Below, piece by piece: positions 34,784 to 43,865 of a stretch of DNA of 64,000 bases. Source of the stretch: JADJPO01 sp963724535 (GTDB lineage: Bacteria > Actinomycetota > Actinomycetes > Actinomycetales > Kineosporiaceae); the NCBI GenBank assembly GCA_963724535.1, contig CAVRVD010000014.1:248001-312000 (forward strand). The letters are read 5' to 3'. Numbering within the stretch: position 1 is the first letter of the stretch; each line of letters opens with the position of its first letter. The translations under genes and the position numbers were made by a program. The notes under the pieces were generated by a model. That model did not search any database, was not told the origin of the DNA, and saw only the letters and a list, made by a program, of their open reading frames with translations.

Positions 34784-35950
34784 ATGGCACTCGACGAACA
34801 ACTGCTGGACGACGCGGAGGGCCTGGCCGGAGCCGACCCGTCCGGCAGTCTGCAGGCACTGGCCAGCGCCGGCGCCCAGGTGCGCACCTCGCTGCGGGCG
34901 GCCCAGGAGGCCGACGTCGACCGGTTGACCGGGGAGGGCCGGCCCCGGGCGGTGATCGTGGCCAGTCTGGGCGGCTCGGCCGTGGTCGGGGATGTGCTGA
35001 CCATGCTGGCCGGCGCCGGCTCGCCGGCCCCGGTGACGGTCCGCCGCGGGCTGCCGCTGCCCGGCTGGGTGGGCCCGCTCGACCTGGTCGTCGCGGTGTC
35101 GATGTCCGGGCGGGCGCCGGGCCCGCTCGGCCTGGCCGCGGAGGCGGCACGGCGCGGGTCGCGGCTGCTCACCGTCGGGATGGTGGACTCGCCGCTGGCC
35201 GAGGTGGCCCAGCGCACGGGTGGGGTGCACGTGCCGATCCCGCCCGCGGCCAGCCCGGCGGCGCGGGCCTCCCGGATGGGAATGTGGTCGCTGCTCACCC
35301 CGGTGGTGGCGGCGTCCAAGGCGGTCGGGCTGACCGACGCCTCGTCGGCGCTGCTCGAGGCGGTCGCCGACCGGCTGGACACCCGGGCGGCGACCTACCG
35401 GCCGGCGTCCGAGGCGTTCATCAACCCGGCCAAGACCCTCGCGCTGGACCTTGCCGACTCGATCCCGGTGGTGCTCGGCGACGGCGACGTGACCGGGGTG
35501 GCGGCCAGCCGGGCGGTAGCGATGCTGGCCCGCACTGCCCGGGTGCCGGCGATGCGCGGGGCGCTGCCGGATGACGCCGGGGACGTGGTGGCCACCTTCG
35601 GCGGGCCGTTCGCGGCCCGCAGCGACGACGACGTGTTCGTCGACCCGTTCGTGGACGGCCCGGGCCGGGTGATGCTGCGGCTGCTGCTGCTGCGCGACGC
35701 CGAGCCGACCCTGGACCGCCCCGATGGGACGTGGCTGGTGACCTCCCGCACGGCGGACGCCGTCCGGATCACCGCCCAGGAGGCCGGGGTGAAGGTCTCC
35801 GAGGTCAGCGCCGAGCCCGGGCATCCCCTGGAGCGGTTCGCCGACCTGGTCTCGTTGACCGACTTCGCCGCCACCTACCTGGCGCTGGCCTCGGGGCTGG
35901 ACCCGGTGACGTCGCCGCACGTGGCGGACCTGCGCGACCGCACCCGCTGA
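34784..35950 (+). CDS. SIS-domain phosphosugar isomerase-like protein
   Basis: A 388-residue protein of the bifunctional phosphoglucose/phosphomannose-isomerase-like family (mycobacterial Rv3256c type). The first SIS lobe shows VIVASLGGSAVVGDVL and DLVVAVSMSGRAPGPL, the Ser-rich phosphate loops. The second lobe has IPVVLGDGDVTGVAASRAVAMLA, and FVDGPGRVMLRLLLLRD is near the end. The catalytic Glu/His arrangement of true Pgi enzymes is not obvious, so activity is uncertain. Co-transcription with the Trm112-like gene and nearness to manB point to mannose metabolism. In mycobacteria manA follows this gene; here the dha genes follow instead. Confidence 0.83.
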   Translation: MALDEQLLDDAEGLAGADPSGSLQALASAGAQVRTSLRAAQEADVDRLTGEGRPRAVIVASLGGSAVVGDVLTMLAGAGSPAPVTVRRGLPLPGWVGPLDLVVAVSMSGRAPGPLGLAAEAARRGSRLLTVGMVDSPLAEVAQRTGGVHVPIPPAASPAARASRMGMWSLLTPVVAASKAVGLTDASSALLEAVADRLDTRAATYRPASEAFINPAKTLALDLADSIPVVLGDGDVTGVAASRAVAMLARTARVPAMRGALPDDAGDVVATFGGPFAARSDDDVFVDPFVDGPGRVMLRLLLLRDAEPTLDRPDGTWLVTSRTADAVRITAQEAGVKVSEVSAEPGHPLERFADLVSLTDFAATYLALASGLDPVTSPHVADLRDRTR

Positions 35951-36038
35951 ACCCGCACACCTGGCCAGCTGCGGCCGGACTGGGCCAGGGTGGGGTCTGT
36001 CGATCTGCCACCGGCGCAGGAGAGGTACGGCCAGACGC

Positions 36039-37049
36039 ATGAAGAAGCTGATCAACGACCCGGCCGACGTCGTCGTGGAGTCACTGCGCGGGCTGGCCGC
36101 CGCCCACCCTGAGCTGCGCGTCGACCTGGAGAACCGCATCGTCGTTCGCGGCGACGCCCCCCGGCAGGGAAAGGTCGCCCTGGTCAGCGGTGGCGGGTCG
36201 GGGCACGAGCCGCTGCATGCGGGCTTCGTCGGGGTCGGCATGCTGGACGCCGCATGCGCCGGTGAGGTGTTCACCTCACCGGTCCCGGACCAGATCTTGG
36301 CCGCGACCGCGGCGGTGGACGGCGGGGTCGGCGTCCTGCACGTCGTGAAGAACTACACCGGCGACGTGATGAACTTCGAGATGGCCGCCGAGCTTGCCGA
36401 GGAGTCCGGCATCGAGGTCGTCGCCGTGCTCACCGACGACGACGTCGCCGTCCAGGACAGCACCTACACCGCCGGACGACGCGGCGTCGGGGTCACCGTG
36501 CTGCTGGAGAAGATCGTCGGGGCCGCCGCCGAGGCAGGGGCCCCGCTGGCCGAGGTCGCCGAGATCGCCCGTCGGGTCAACGCCAACGGGCGCAGCATGG
36601 GCATGGCACTGACCTCGTGCACGGTGCCGGCCGCCGGCCGGCCCACGTTCGACCTGTCCGAGTCCGAGATGGAGATCGGGATCGGCATCCATGGCGAGCC
36701 GGGGCGCGAGCGGGTGCCGCTGGGCAGCGCGGCCGAGGTCGCCGCGATGCTCCTCGACCCCGTGCTGGCCGACTCCTCGTCCGGGGGGCCGGACTTCGCC
36801 GGCGCCCCGGTGCTGGCCTTCGTCAACGGGATGGGGGCCACGCCGTTGATCGAGCTGTACCTGGTGTACGGCGAGATCGCCCGGTTGCTCGAGGCGGCAC
36901 ACGTCACCGTGGCCCGGAGCCTGGTCGGTCCGTACATCACCAGCCTGGAGATGGCCGGCTGCTCGCTGACCCTGCTGCGGCTGGACGAGGAGCTGCTGCG
37001 GCTGTGGGACGCCCCGGTGAACACACCCGGGCTGCGCTGGCGGAGCTGA
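36039..37049 (+). CDS. dhaK: Dihydroxyacetone kinase, subunit DhaK
   Basis: A 336-residue substrate-binding subunit of the phosphotransferase-dependent dihydroxyacetone kinase. GGGSGHEPLHAGFVG (51-65) and NYTGDVMNFEMAAE (105-118) are standard. The His that binds dihydroxyacetone covalently is His218 in GIGIHGEPGRE. ATG 36039 is preceded at about 12 bases by AGGAGAGG. It is the first of three genes, dhaK, dhaL and dhaM, in the usual order and with 2- and 10-base gaps. The kinase makes dihydroxyacetone phosphate from dihydroxyacetone, taking phosphate from the PTS rather than ATP, so EI and HPr must be encoded elsewhere. Confidence 0.95.
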   Translation: MKKLINDPADVVVESLRGLAAAHPELRVDLENRIVVRGDAPRQGKVALVSGGGSGHEPLHAGFVGVGMLDAACAGEVFTSPVPDQILAATAAVDGGVGVLHVVKNYTGDVMNFEMAAELAEESGIEVVAVLTDDDVAVQDSTYTAGRRGVGVTVLLEKIVGAAAEAGAPLAEVAEIARRVNANGRSMGMALTSCTVPAAGRPTFDLSESEMEIGIGIHGEPGRERVPLGSAAEVAAMLLDPVLADSSSGGPDFAGAPVLAFVNGMGATPLIELYLVYGEIARLLEAAHVTVARSLVGPYITSLEMAGCSLTLLRLDEELLRLWDAPVNTPGLRWRS

Positions 37050-37051
37050 CC

Positions 37052-37765
37052 GTGGCCGAGTCCGCACCGGATGCCGTCGCCGCGGGCGCCGCGACCGAAA
37101 GCCTCACGCCGACAGTCGATGTCGTGGCACTGGTCGGGTGGTTGCGAGGGTTCGCGGCCGCGGTCGCCGAGCATGCCGACGAGCTGACCCGACTGGATGC
37201 CGCGATCGGCGACGCCGACCACGGCAGCAACCTGAACCGGGGGATGACCGCGGTGCTCGCGCTCCTGGACGGACTCGATGTCGAGATGACCGACCCGGGC
37301 AAGCTGCTCAAGTCGGTGGGGATGAAGCTGGTCGGCACCGTCGGCGGGGCCAGCGGCCCGCTCTACGGCACCTTCTTCCTGCGGATGGCCGCCTCGGTCG
37401 GGGACCGGACGGCCCTGGACGGTGTCGCGCTCGCCGCCGCGCTGCGCGCCGGCCTGAACGGGGTGATGGCCCGCGGCAAGGCCCAGATCGGGGACAAGAC
37501 CATGCTGGACGCGCTGGCCCCGGCCTGCGACGGCCTCGACTCGGCCCTGGTCGCCGGTGAGCCGCTGTCGGCAGGGCTGGCCGAGGCGGCCCATGCCGCC
37601 GACCGCGGCCGGGACCGGACCTTTCCCATGATCGCCCGCAAGGGCCGGGCCAGCTACCTCGGCCCGCGCAGCGCCGGGCACCTCGACCCGGGCGCCGCCT
37701 CGGCCGCGCTGCTGGTTCGCGCGGCCGCCGAGAGCATCGGTGCCGCAACGGTTCCGGAACAGTAG
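37052..37765 (+). CDS. dhaL: Dihydroxyacetone kinase, ADP-binding subunit DhaL
   Basis: A 237-residue subunit that carries tightly bound ADP as a phosphate relay between DhaM and DhaK. LDAAIGDADHGSNLNRG (48-64) holds the Asp residues that coordinate magnesium and ADP. VGGASGPLYGTFFLRMA and GDKTMLDALAPA follow in the usual order, and DRGRDRTFPMIARKGRASYLGPRSAGHLDPGA closes the fold. GTG 37052, 2 bases after the dhaK stop, is the only sensible start, since further upstream codons would read dhaK out of frame. The first 22 residues are a variable extension. Cytoplasmic. Confidence 0.93.
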   Translation: MAESAPDAVAAGAATESLTPTVDVVALVGWLRGFAAAVAEHADELTRLDAAIGDADHGSNLNRGMTAVLALLDGLDVEMTDPGKLLKSVGMKLVGTVGGASGPLYGTFFLRMAASVGDRTALDGVALAAALRAGLNGVMARGKAQIGDKTMLDALAPACDGLDSALVAGEPLSAGLAEAAHAADRGRDRTFPMIARKGRASYLGPRSAGHLDPGAASAALLVRAAAESIGAATVPEQ

Positions 37766-37775
37766 GTCGGTCGTC

Positions 37776-38213
37776 GTGGTGGGGATCGTCGCCGTCTCGC
37801 ACAGCCGGGCGCTGGCGTTGTCCGCCGTGGAGCTGGCCCGGCAGATGGCCGGGCCCTCGGTGCGGATCGAGGTCGCGGCGGGTGTGGACGAGCAGACCCT
37901 GGGTACCGACGCCGCGGCGATCGCCGCGGCGATCCGATCCGCGGACGACGGGGAGGGCGTCGTCGTCCTGATGGACCTGGGCAGCGCCGTCCTGTCGGCG
38001 CAGCTGGCCCTCGACCTGCTCGAGGACCCGCTCGGGGATCCCGGCGCGGAACCGGTGGACGGCGCGGCGCTGCGTTCGCGCGTCGTCCTGTCGCCCGGCC
38101 CGTTCGTGGAGGGCCTGGTGATCGCGGCCGTGGCAGCCTCGACCGGGGTGGGTCGCGACGAGGTGTCCGCACAGGCCGCCGCCGCGCTGACGGCCAAGAC
38201 GTCCCAGCTGTAG
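37776..38213 (+). CDS. dhaM: PTS-dependent dihydroxyacetone kinase phosphotransferase DhaM, EIIA domain only
   Basis: A 145-residue EIIA-Dha domain. GIVAVSHSRALALSAVELARQM carries the phosphorylated His (residue 9 from this start), and GEGVVVLMDLGSAVLSAQLALDLL is the conserved second strand-loop with the Gly-Ser pair. Some bacteria fuse HPr and EI domains to this protein; here only EIIA is present, so phosphate must come from separate HPr. GTG 37776 or 37779 are both possible, and a GTG at 37740 inside dhaL would add an implausible basic extension. There is no clear ribosome-binding site; translation is probably coupled to dhaL. Confidence 0.88.
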   Translation: MVGIVAVSHSRALALSAVELARQMAGPSVRIEVAAGVDEQTLGTDAAAIAAAIRSADDGEGVVVLMDLGSAVLSAQLALDLLEDPLGDPGAEPVDGAALRSRVVLSPGPFVEGLVIAAVAASTGVGRDEVSAQAAAALTAKTSQL

Positions 38214-38241
38214 CCGGCCTGCTCGACGGTGCCCGCACACC

Positions 38242-38315
38242 GGCTCGCCCGGGTAGAGTTGGTTGCTCCGGCGTCGGTGATGCCGCAGGCCCAGAGGGGC
38301 CGCGCCGGGCGAGCC
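38242..38315 (+). ncRNA. Candidate structured element upstream of sahH
   Basis: A perfect 11-bp inverted repeat, GGCTCGCCCGG (38242-38252) with CCGGGCGAGCC (38305-38315), encloses two further hairpins. These are GGCGTC-GGT-GATGCC (one G-U pair) and GGCCC-AGAG-GGGCC. Together they could fold as a three-way junction about 100 bases before the sahH start. It does not match the SAH, SAM-I or SAM-IV riboswitch patterns I know. It could also be a terminator-like structure after dhaM, and a -10-like TAGAGT (38254-38259) lies inside it. If that is the promoter, the left arm would not be transcribed. Confidence 0.3.
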
Positions 38316-38412
38316 CAGTACCGCCGGTCGCTCCTGCTCGGTGCGGCGGGGCCGTCGCGGGCTCGCTCGACCACCCGTTCAGCCGAGTCCACAACCTGTC
38401 GAGAAGGACATC

Positions 38413-39885
<1,473 letters not shown>

Positions 39886-39967
39886 CGACCTGACCTGTCA
39901 CAGATCTGGTGATCTTGGTGAACGCGGCGCAGGTGCTGGGGAGGTCGCGATTGGCCACCATAGGGTC

Positions 39968-40684
39968 GTGGAACCGTTCGGCCGCCCAGCGCCGGTCATC
40001 GTGCTCGCCTACGACGGGGTGGCCGCTGACGAAGCCGGCATCGTGGTCCACATCCTCACCGGTGCCGGGCTGGACGTCATCATCGCCACCGTCGGCAGCC
40101 ACCCGGTCACGAGCTATCACGGCCGCGTCATCGCCGACCGGACGGCGGCCGAGCTGGCCGACTGTAGTGCCCTGATCGTGCCCGGCGGGATGGGAGTTCG
40201 GCGGGCAGCCGCCGATCGGGTCCTCAGCGCGGCCATTCGCCGGCTCTCGGCCGACGCGACCTGGCTGGGCGCGACCTCGACCGGCTCGATCCTGCTGGCT
40301 GCGGCCGGGGTGATCGACGGTGCTCGGGCCACCACCCACTGGCTGGCCGGTGACCTCATCACAGCCCGGGGCGTGACCCTCGTGCGCGAGCCCTTCGTCG
40401 AGCACGGACGTCTGCTCACCGCGTCGGGGACCGCATCGGCGGACCGACTGGGCTTCCGCCTCGTCGGGGCGCTGGCCGGGGCCAAGGCCGAAGCCGAGGC
40501 CCGGGCGTCGTACCAGCCCCCGGCCAGAGCCGATTCCCGGTACGGCCAGCCTCCGCCCCGCTGGCGACGATGGTTCGCGCCCCGGACGATGGCTGGTGCG
40601 GTGCCGATCGACCCATGGGGTCAGGCCGAGATCGTCGCGCTCGACCTGGACGACGACGAGTTCGACGATGCGACTGATCCCTGA
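39968..40684 (+). CDS. DJ-1/PfpI family protein with Cys-to-Ser change in the nucleophile elbow
   Basis: A 238-residue protein. Residues about 10-170 form a DJ-1/PfpI (class I glutamine-amidotransferase-like) domain: VIVLAYDGVAADEAGIVVHIL, ALIVPGGMGVRRA and GVIDGARATTHWLAGDL. At the nucleophile elbow, where relatives have a Cys (A-V-C-T-G type), this protein reads ATSTGSILLAAAG, with Ser in the Cys position. It is therefore probably not a Cys hydrolase. There is no AraC-type DNA-binding domain; the last 60 residues are a Pro/Arg-rich then acidic tail. GTG 39968 is chosen as the start just before homology. A TAGGGT only one base upstream is too close for a leaderless start, so the start is not certain. 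Confidence 0.78.
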   Translation: MEPFGRPAPVIVLAYDGVAADEAGIVVHILTGAGLDVIIATVGSHPVTSYHGRVIADRTAAELADCSALIVPGGMGVRRAAADRVLSAAIRRLSADATWLGATSTGSILLAAAGVIDGARATTHWLAGDLITARGVTLVREPFVEHGRLLTASGTASADRLGFRLVGALAGAKAEAEARASYQPPARADSRYGQPPPRWRRWFAPRTMAGAVPIDPWGQAEIVALDLDDDEFDDATDP

Positions 40685-40742
40685 GAGCACGGGCGCCTGG
40701 CCGGCCGATCTCGCCGACGCCCCAACCGCAGGGCGGCCCCGA

Positions 40743-42845
40743 TCAGGTGCCCTGGGTCGTGGGTTCGATGGCCTTCGGCACGGGCTCGGGGGCCAGCGGG
40801 CTGCGCGGCTTGCGCAGGTAGGCGTTCAGGAGCGCTCCTCGTCCGGTGCGCTGCAGTGCCATGTCGAGCAGGGTGAACACGCCCAGTGAGACGGGCGACT
40901 TCAGGCTGAACCGATCGACCAGCCACTGCGGCGCCTGCATGTCGACGAGGCCGTTGTGGATGGAGTAGACCCAGTTGACCGGACTCACGATGGTCTCGAT
41001 GGCCTCGACCTCGAGACCCGTCTTTCGGGCGAGCCGGCCGAGCGCGTCGGGATTGAACAGGTTCCAGTGCCGCGGGAAGTGGTAGCCCCCCCAGTACCCC
41101 TTCCGGAACAGCCCGAAATCCACGGAGCGGGTGTTGTCGGTGACGATCACCAGGCGCCCGCCCGGTTTCAGGACGCGATGGATCGCGGCGAGCACCTCGT
41201 CGGGATGGGCGACGTGCTCGACGGTCTGAAGGGTATAGACGACGTCGTACCACTGCGGCGGCAGGTCCAGATCCTCGATGGTGCCCTTGTGGATGGTGAT
41301 GCCCACCTTCTGGGCCAGCTCCACGGCTCGGGCGTCGATGTCGACGCCCTCGAGTGTCCAGCCGGGTTTCCCGTACCTGCGCAGGAGGTTCAGGTGGAAG
41401 CCGTCGCCGCACCCGACGTCCAAGATTCTCGCCTCGTCGCCGACGCCCTCGCAGTATCGGAGAAGTCTTCGGGCCTCGAGCCGGGAGCGCACCGAGTGGA
41501 CGAGTGAGAAGTTGTCCGGGGTGAACGCCAGTGAGTGGTACTCCGGCGGATAGATGCGTTCGAACTCCGAAACGTCGGGCCGAGGGTCGAGGTAGACGTT
41601 CGCGCATTCCTGGCACTGCTTGGCGTGGAAGATCTCTGCGCTCGTGGAGTATTCGAAGTCCCTACCCGACGCGATCTCATCGGAGCCAGAGGCGCCGCAG
41701 ACGCAGCAGGTGGGAACGGGAACGAGCTTCATGGGCCGGCGTTGGCGGATTCTCGCGGCAATGTGTCCCGCGACGAACTCGGCATCGTTCCCGACTCCGT
41801 AGATGTCGTGGGAGGCGCTGGTGTACTGGTATCTCAGGCCGACGAAGTACAGGCCCGGCGCATCACGGGCGACGCCGCGATCGTGTCGGGGATAACCGGT
41901 CGGGTCGAAAGCGTTCTCCTGGGGCGCAGGATGAATGAACGTGTAGTCACCCCGCAGGCCGGTGCACCAGATGATGGTGAGGTCGTCGGTGTCCAGGAAC
42001 TGCCCGTCCTCGAACGCGAGTCGATCCCCCTCGAGCCCACTGAACCGTCCGTACAGTCTCACGTCGTACCGGCGGGCGAGATCCTTCGGAGTGGGTCGCG
42101 TGATGGGGTCCCCACGCGTCTCCAACCCCCGGTACATCACCTTCCCCAGCAGGGAGTCCTTGCGCACGTCAAAGAACCTGAAGGCGTGGACGACACGATG
42201 GATCGGGATACCTGCGATGTGACGGGGCAGCACCAGGACGCGACTCTGCGCGACGTGGGTCGACTGGAATCGGCCGGACTCCGCCAGGAGCCGGCTGATC
42301 TGGACGCCGCTGGCGCCGCTGCCGACCACCAAGACGTTTCTCGTGGTGATCTGCTCCGGGCTCACATATTGGCTCGAGTGCATCTGCGGAACGGTATCGG
42401 GAACCTTCGACGCGGCCGCCGGCAGCCAGGGTGTGGACATCGCGCCATTGCATACCGCGACGTTCTCTGCCTCGATGACAGAATCCTGGGTGTGGACCTC
42501 CCAGACCTCTCCACGGCGTAGGACCTTCGTGACGTCGACGCCCGTGCGCAGGGGCAGATCGACCCGATCCAGACATCGGTCGAAGTATTCGACCAGTTCC
42601 TGGCTGGAGCCGAAATCGTCACGTCGACGTCCGGGCAGTTCCTTCGACCCGAATACTGAGAGCCTGTTCATCCAGTTCGGGGTGTTCGCCCGGAAGTCGA
42701 TCCATCGGGTGCGCCAGGAATGAAATGGTCGCTCGCGCTCCAGAACGACATGGTCGATCTTCAGCCCCTGCAAGGCGTAGGACAGCGAGATGCCCGCTTG
42801 CCCGGCCCCGATCACAACGACGTCGTGGCGGTCATATCGAGGCAT
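40743..42845 (-). CDS. Fusion: flavin monooxygenase + zinc-ribbon class I methyltransferase
   Basis: A single 700-residue frame with two enzymes. Residues 1-370 form a flavin-containing monooxygenase of the CzcO/TrkA-like group: FAD loop VIGAGQAGIS (11-20), NADPH loop VVGSGASGVQ (173-182), CTGLRGDY (294-301) and LYFVGLRYQY before the C-terminal FAD contact. Residues 379-420 hold CCVCG...CQEC, a zinc ribbon usual at the front of sugar and polyketide methyltransferases. Residues 430-700 form a SAM methyltransferase with motif I ILDVGCGDG (474-482), VDIDARAVELA and VEHVAHPDEVL. Codon use looks less GC-biased than in neighbours, suggesting transfer. ATG 42845 is preceded by TAACCT at five bases. 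It is the last gene of a long minus-strand run. The substrate is unknown. Confidence 0.88.
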   Translation of the reverse strand: MPRYDRHDVVVIGAGQAGISLSYALQGLKIDHVVLERERPFHSWRTRWIDFRANTPNWMNRLSVFGSKELPGRRRDDFGSSQELVEYFDRCLDRVDLPLRTGVDVTKVLRRGEVWEVHTQDSVIEAENVAVCNGAMSTPWLPAAASKVPDTVPQMHSSQYVSPEQITTRNVLVVGSGASGVQISRLLAESGRFQSTHVAQSRVLVLPRHIAGIPIHRVVHAFRFFDVRKDSLLGKVMYRGLETRGDPITRPTPKDLARRYDVRLYGRFSGLEGDRLAFEDGQFLDTDDLTIIWCTGLRGDYTFIHPAPQENAFDPTGYPRHDRGVARDAPGLYFVGLRYQYTSASHDIYGVGNDAEFVAGHIAARIRQRRPMKLVPVPTCCVCGASGSDEIASGRDFEYSTSAEIFHAKQCQECANVYLDPRPDVSEFERIYPPEYHSLAFTPDNFSLVHSVRSRLEARRLLRYCEGVGDEARILDVGCGDGFHLNLLRRYGKPGWTLEGVDIDARAVELAQKVGITIHKGTIEDLDLPPQWYDVVYTLQTVEHVAHPDEVLAAIHRVLKPGGRLVIVTDNTRSVDFGLFRKGYWGGYHFPRHWNLFNPDALGRLARKTGLEVEAIETIVSPVNWVYSIHNGLVDMQAPQWLVDRFSLKSPVSLGVFTLLDMALQRTGRGALLNAYLRKPRSPLAPEPVPKAIEPTTQGT

Positions 42846-42916
42846 GTCTCAGGTTACCGCGGGTCACCGTCATGGCGTGCCGTCACCGCATTCCACGCGC
42901 CATGGATATCGGGCGG

Positions 42917-43822
42917 TCACGTGGCGTGACCGATACCGGGGCGCGGTTGCGGGTGGCTCGAGCGGCTCAGAGCGCTGACACCCGCCAGCGCGAGGACGAC
43001 CCCCAGCGCGGCGAGGCCGCCTCGTCCCGGCAGCAGGAGATCACCCAGCCAGAGCAGGCCCGCTGTGGCCGGCCAGACGGTTCCGGCGATGTAGACCGCG
43101 GAGACGGGGACGGTGACCCTGCTGCTGCGCCCCGGCTCCGACCCGTCCCGGGCCCGTCGCAGCGCCAGGGTGAGCAGGACCTGGCCGATCCACACCCCCC
43201 CGATCAGCACGGCGGCCTGGACCAGACCCATCGGGCTGCGGACCATGGAGAGCGGATCGGAGGCCACCATCCGGGCGGCGATGGCGGATGAGCCATAGCT
43301 CAGCCCGGCGAGGACGCCGAGCAGCGCCGCCGCCCGGATGGCCGAGCCCGCGGCGGTCCCTTGGGAGACTCGAGGCGGGCGCCAGAGCACGCCGAGGAGG
43401 GCCAGGGCGCTGACTGAGCCCATAGCCAGCACCGGGACCCATCCGCTGGGGGCAACCGGGCCTGGGCTGGAGGAGGCACCCACCGCGCCGATGCCGGCGA
43501 CCACCGCTGCAAGGGCGGCGCTGTCGCGGCGGTCCAGGCGCCATCGCCCCAGGAGCACCCCTCCGATCGCCGTCACCGCCACACTGGCCGAGATCGTCGA
43601 TTGCACCAGGATCAGGGGCAGCTGGGTGCGGGCCACGAAGGCCAGCAGGAAGCCGACGCCCTGCAGGCTCAGCCCCGCCAGGTAGCCGGGGCTGGTCACC
43701 CGGTCCGAGTACTGGGCGAGGAACAGGCTGGAGACGCCGTAGCCCGCCAGCGCGCCGACGAGGGCCACGGCAGCCACGATCACCGGTGGGTGCACCAGGA
43801 GCCTCTCATCCGTCGAGCCCAC
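42917..43822 (-). CDS. EamA/DMT-type membrane transporter
   Basis: A 301-residue protein with ten hydrophobic segments in two halves, the pattern of the drug/metabolite transporter (EamA) superfamily. The first half runs VIVAAVALVGALAGYGVSSLFL to VTAIGGVLLGRW, the second from AAALLGVLAGLSYGSSAIAAR to VVLALAGVSAL. Its substrate is unknown. GTG 43822 starts 43 bases after the wecB stop, and the gene ends 71 bases before the fusion enzyme, so it is probably part of the same mRNA. In this setting it might move a precursor or a modifying group across the membrane, but that is inference only. Confidence 0.78.
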   Translation of the reverse strand: MGSTDERLLVHPPVIVAAVALVGALAGYGVSSLFLAQYSDRVTSPGYLAGLSLQGVGFLLAFVARTQLPLILVQSTISASVAVTAIGGVLLGRWRLDRRDSAALAAVVAGIGAVGASSSPGPVAPSGWVPVLAMGSVSALALLGVLWRPPRVSQGTAAGSAIRAAALLGVLAGLSYGSSAIAARMVASDPLSMVRSPMGLVQAAVLIGGVWIGQVLLTLALRRARDGSEPGRSSRVTVPVSAVYIAGTVWPATAGLLWLGDLLLPGRGGLAALGVVLALAGVSALSRSSHPQPRPGIGHAT

Positions 43823-43865
43823 CTGCGGGGCCGAGCATCACCACAGCGGGGGTTCGCCGACATCC

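Noticed and set aside
38220..38412. SAH or SAM riboswitch before sahH
   Set aside because: The conserved cores of the SAH, SAM-I and SAM-IV classes could not be found. The structure seen is reported only as an unassigned candidate.
39961..39966. Leaderless promoter for the DJ-1/PfpI gene
   Set aside because: TAGGGT is present but only one base from GTG 39968, so it does not fit the 6-7 base spacing; it was not counted with the others.
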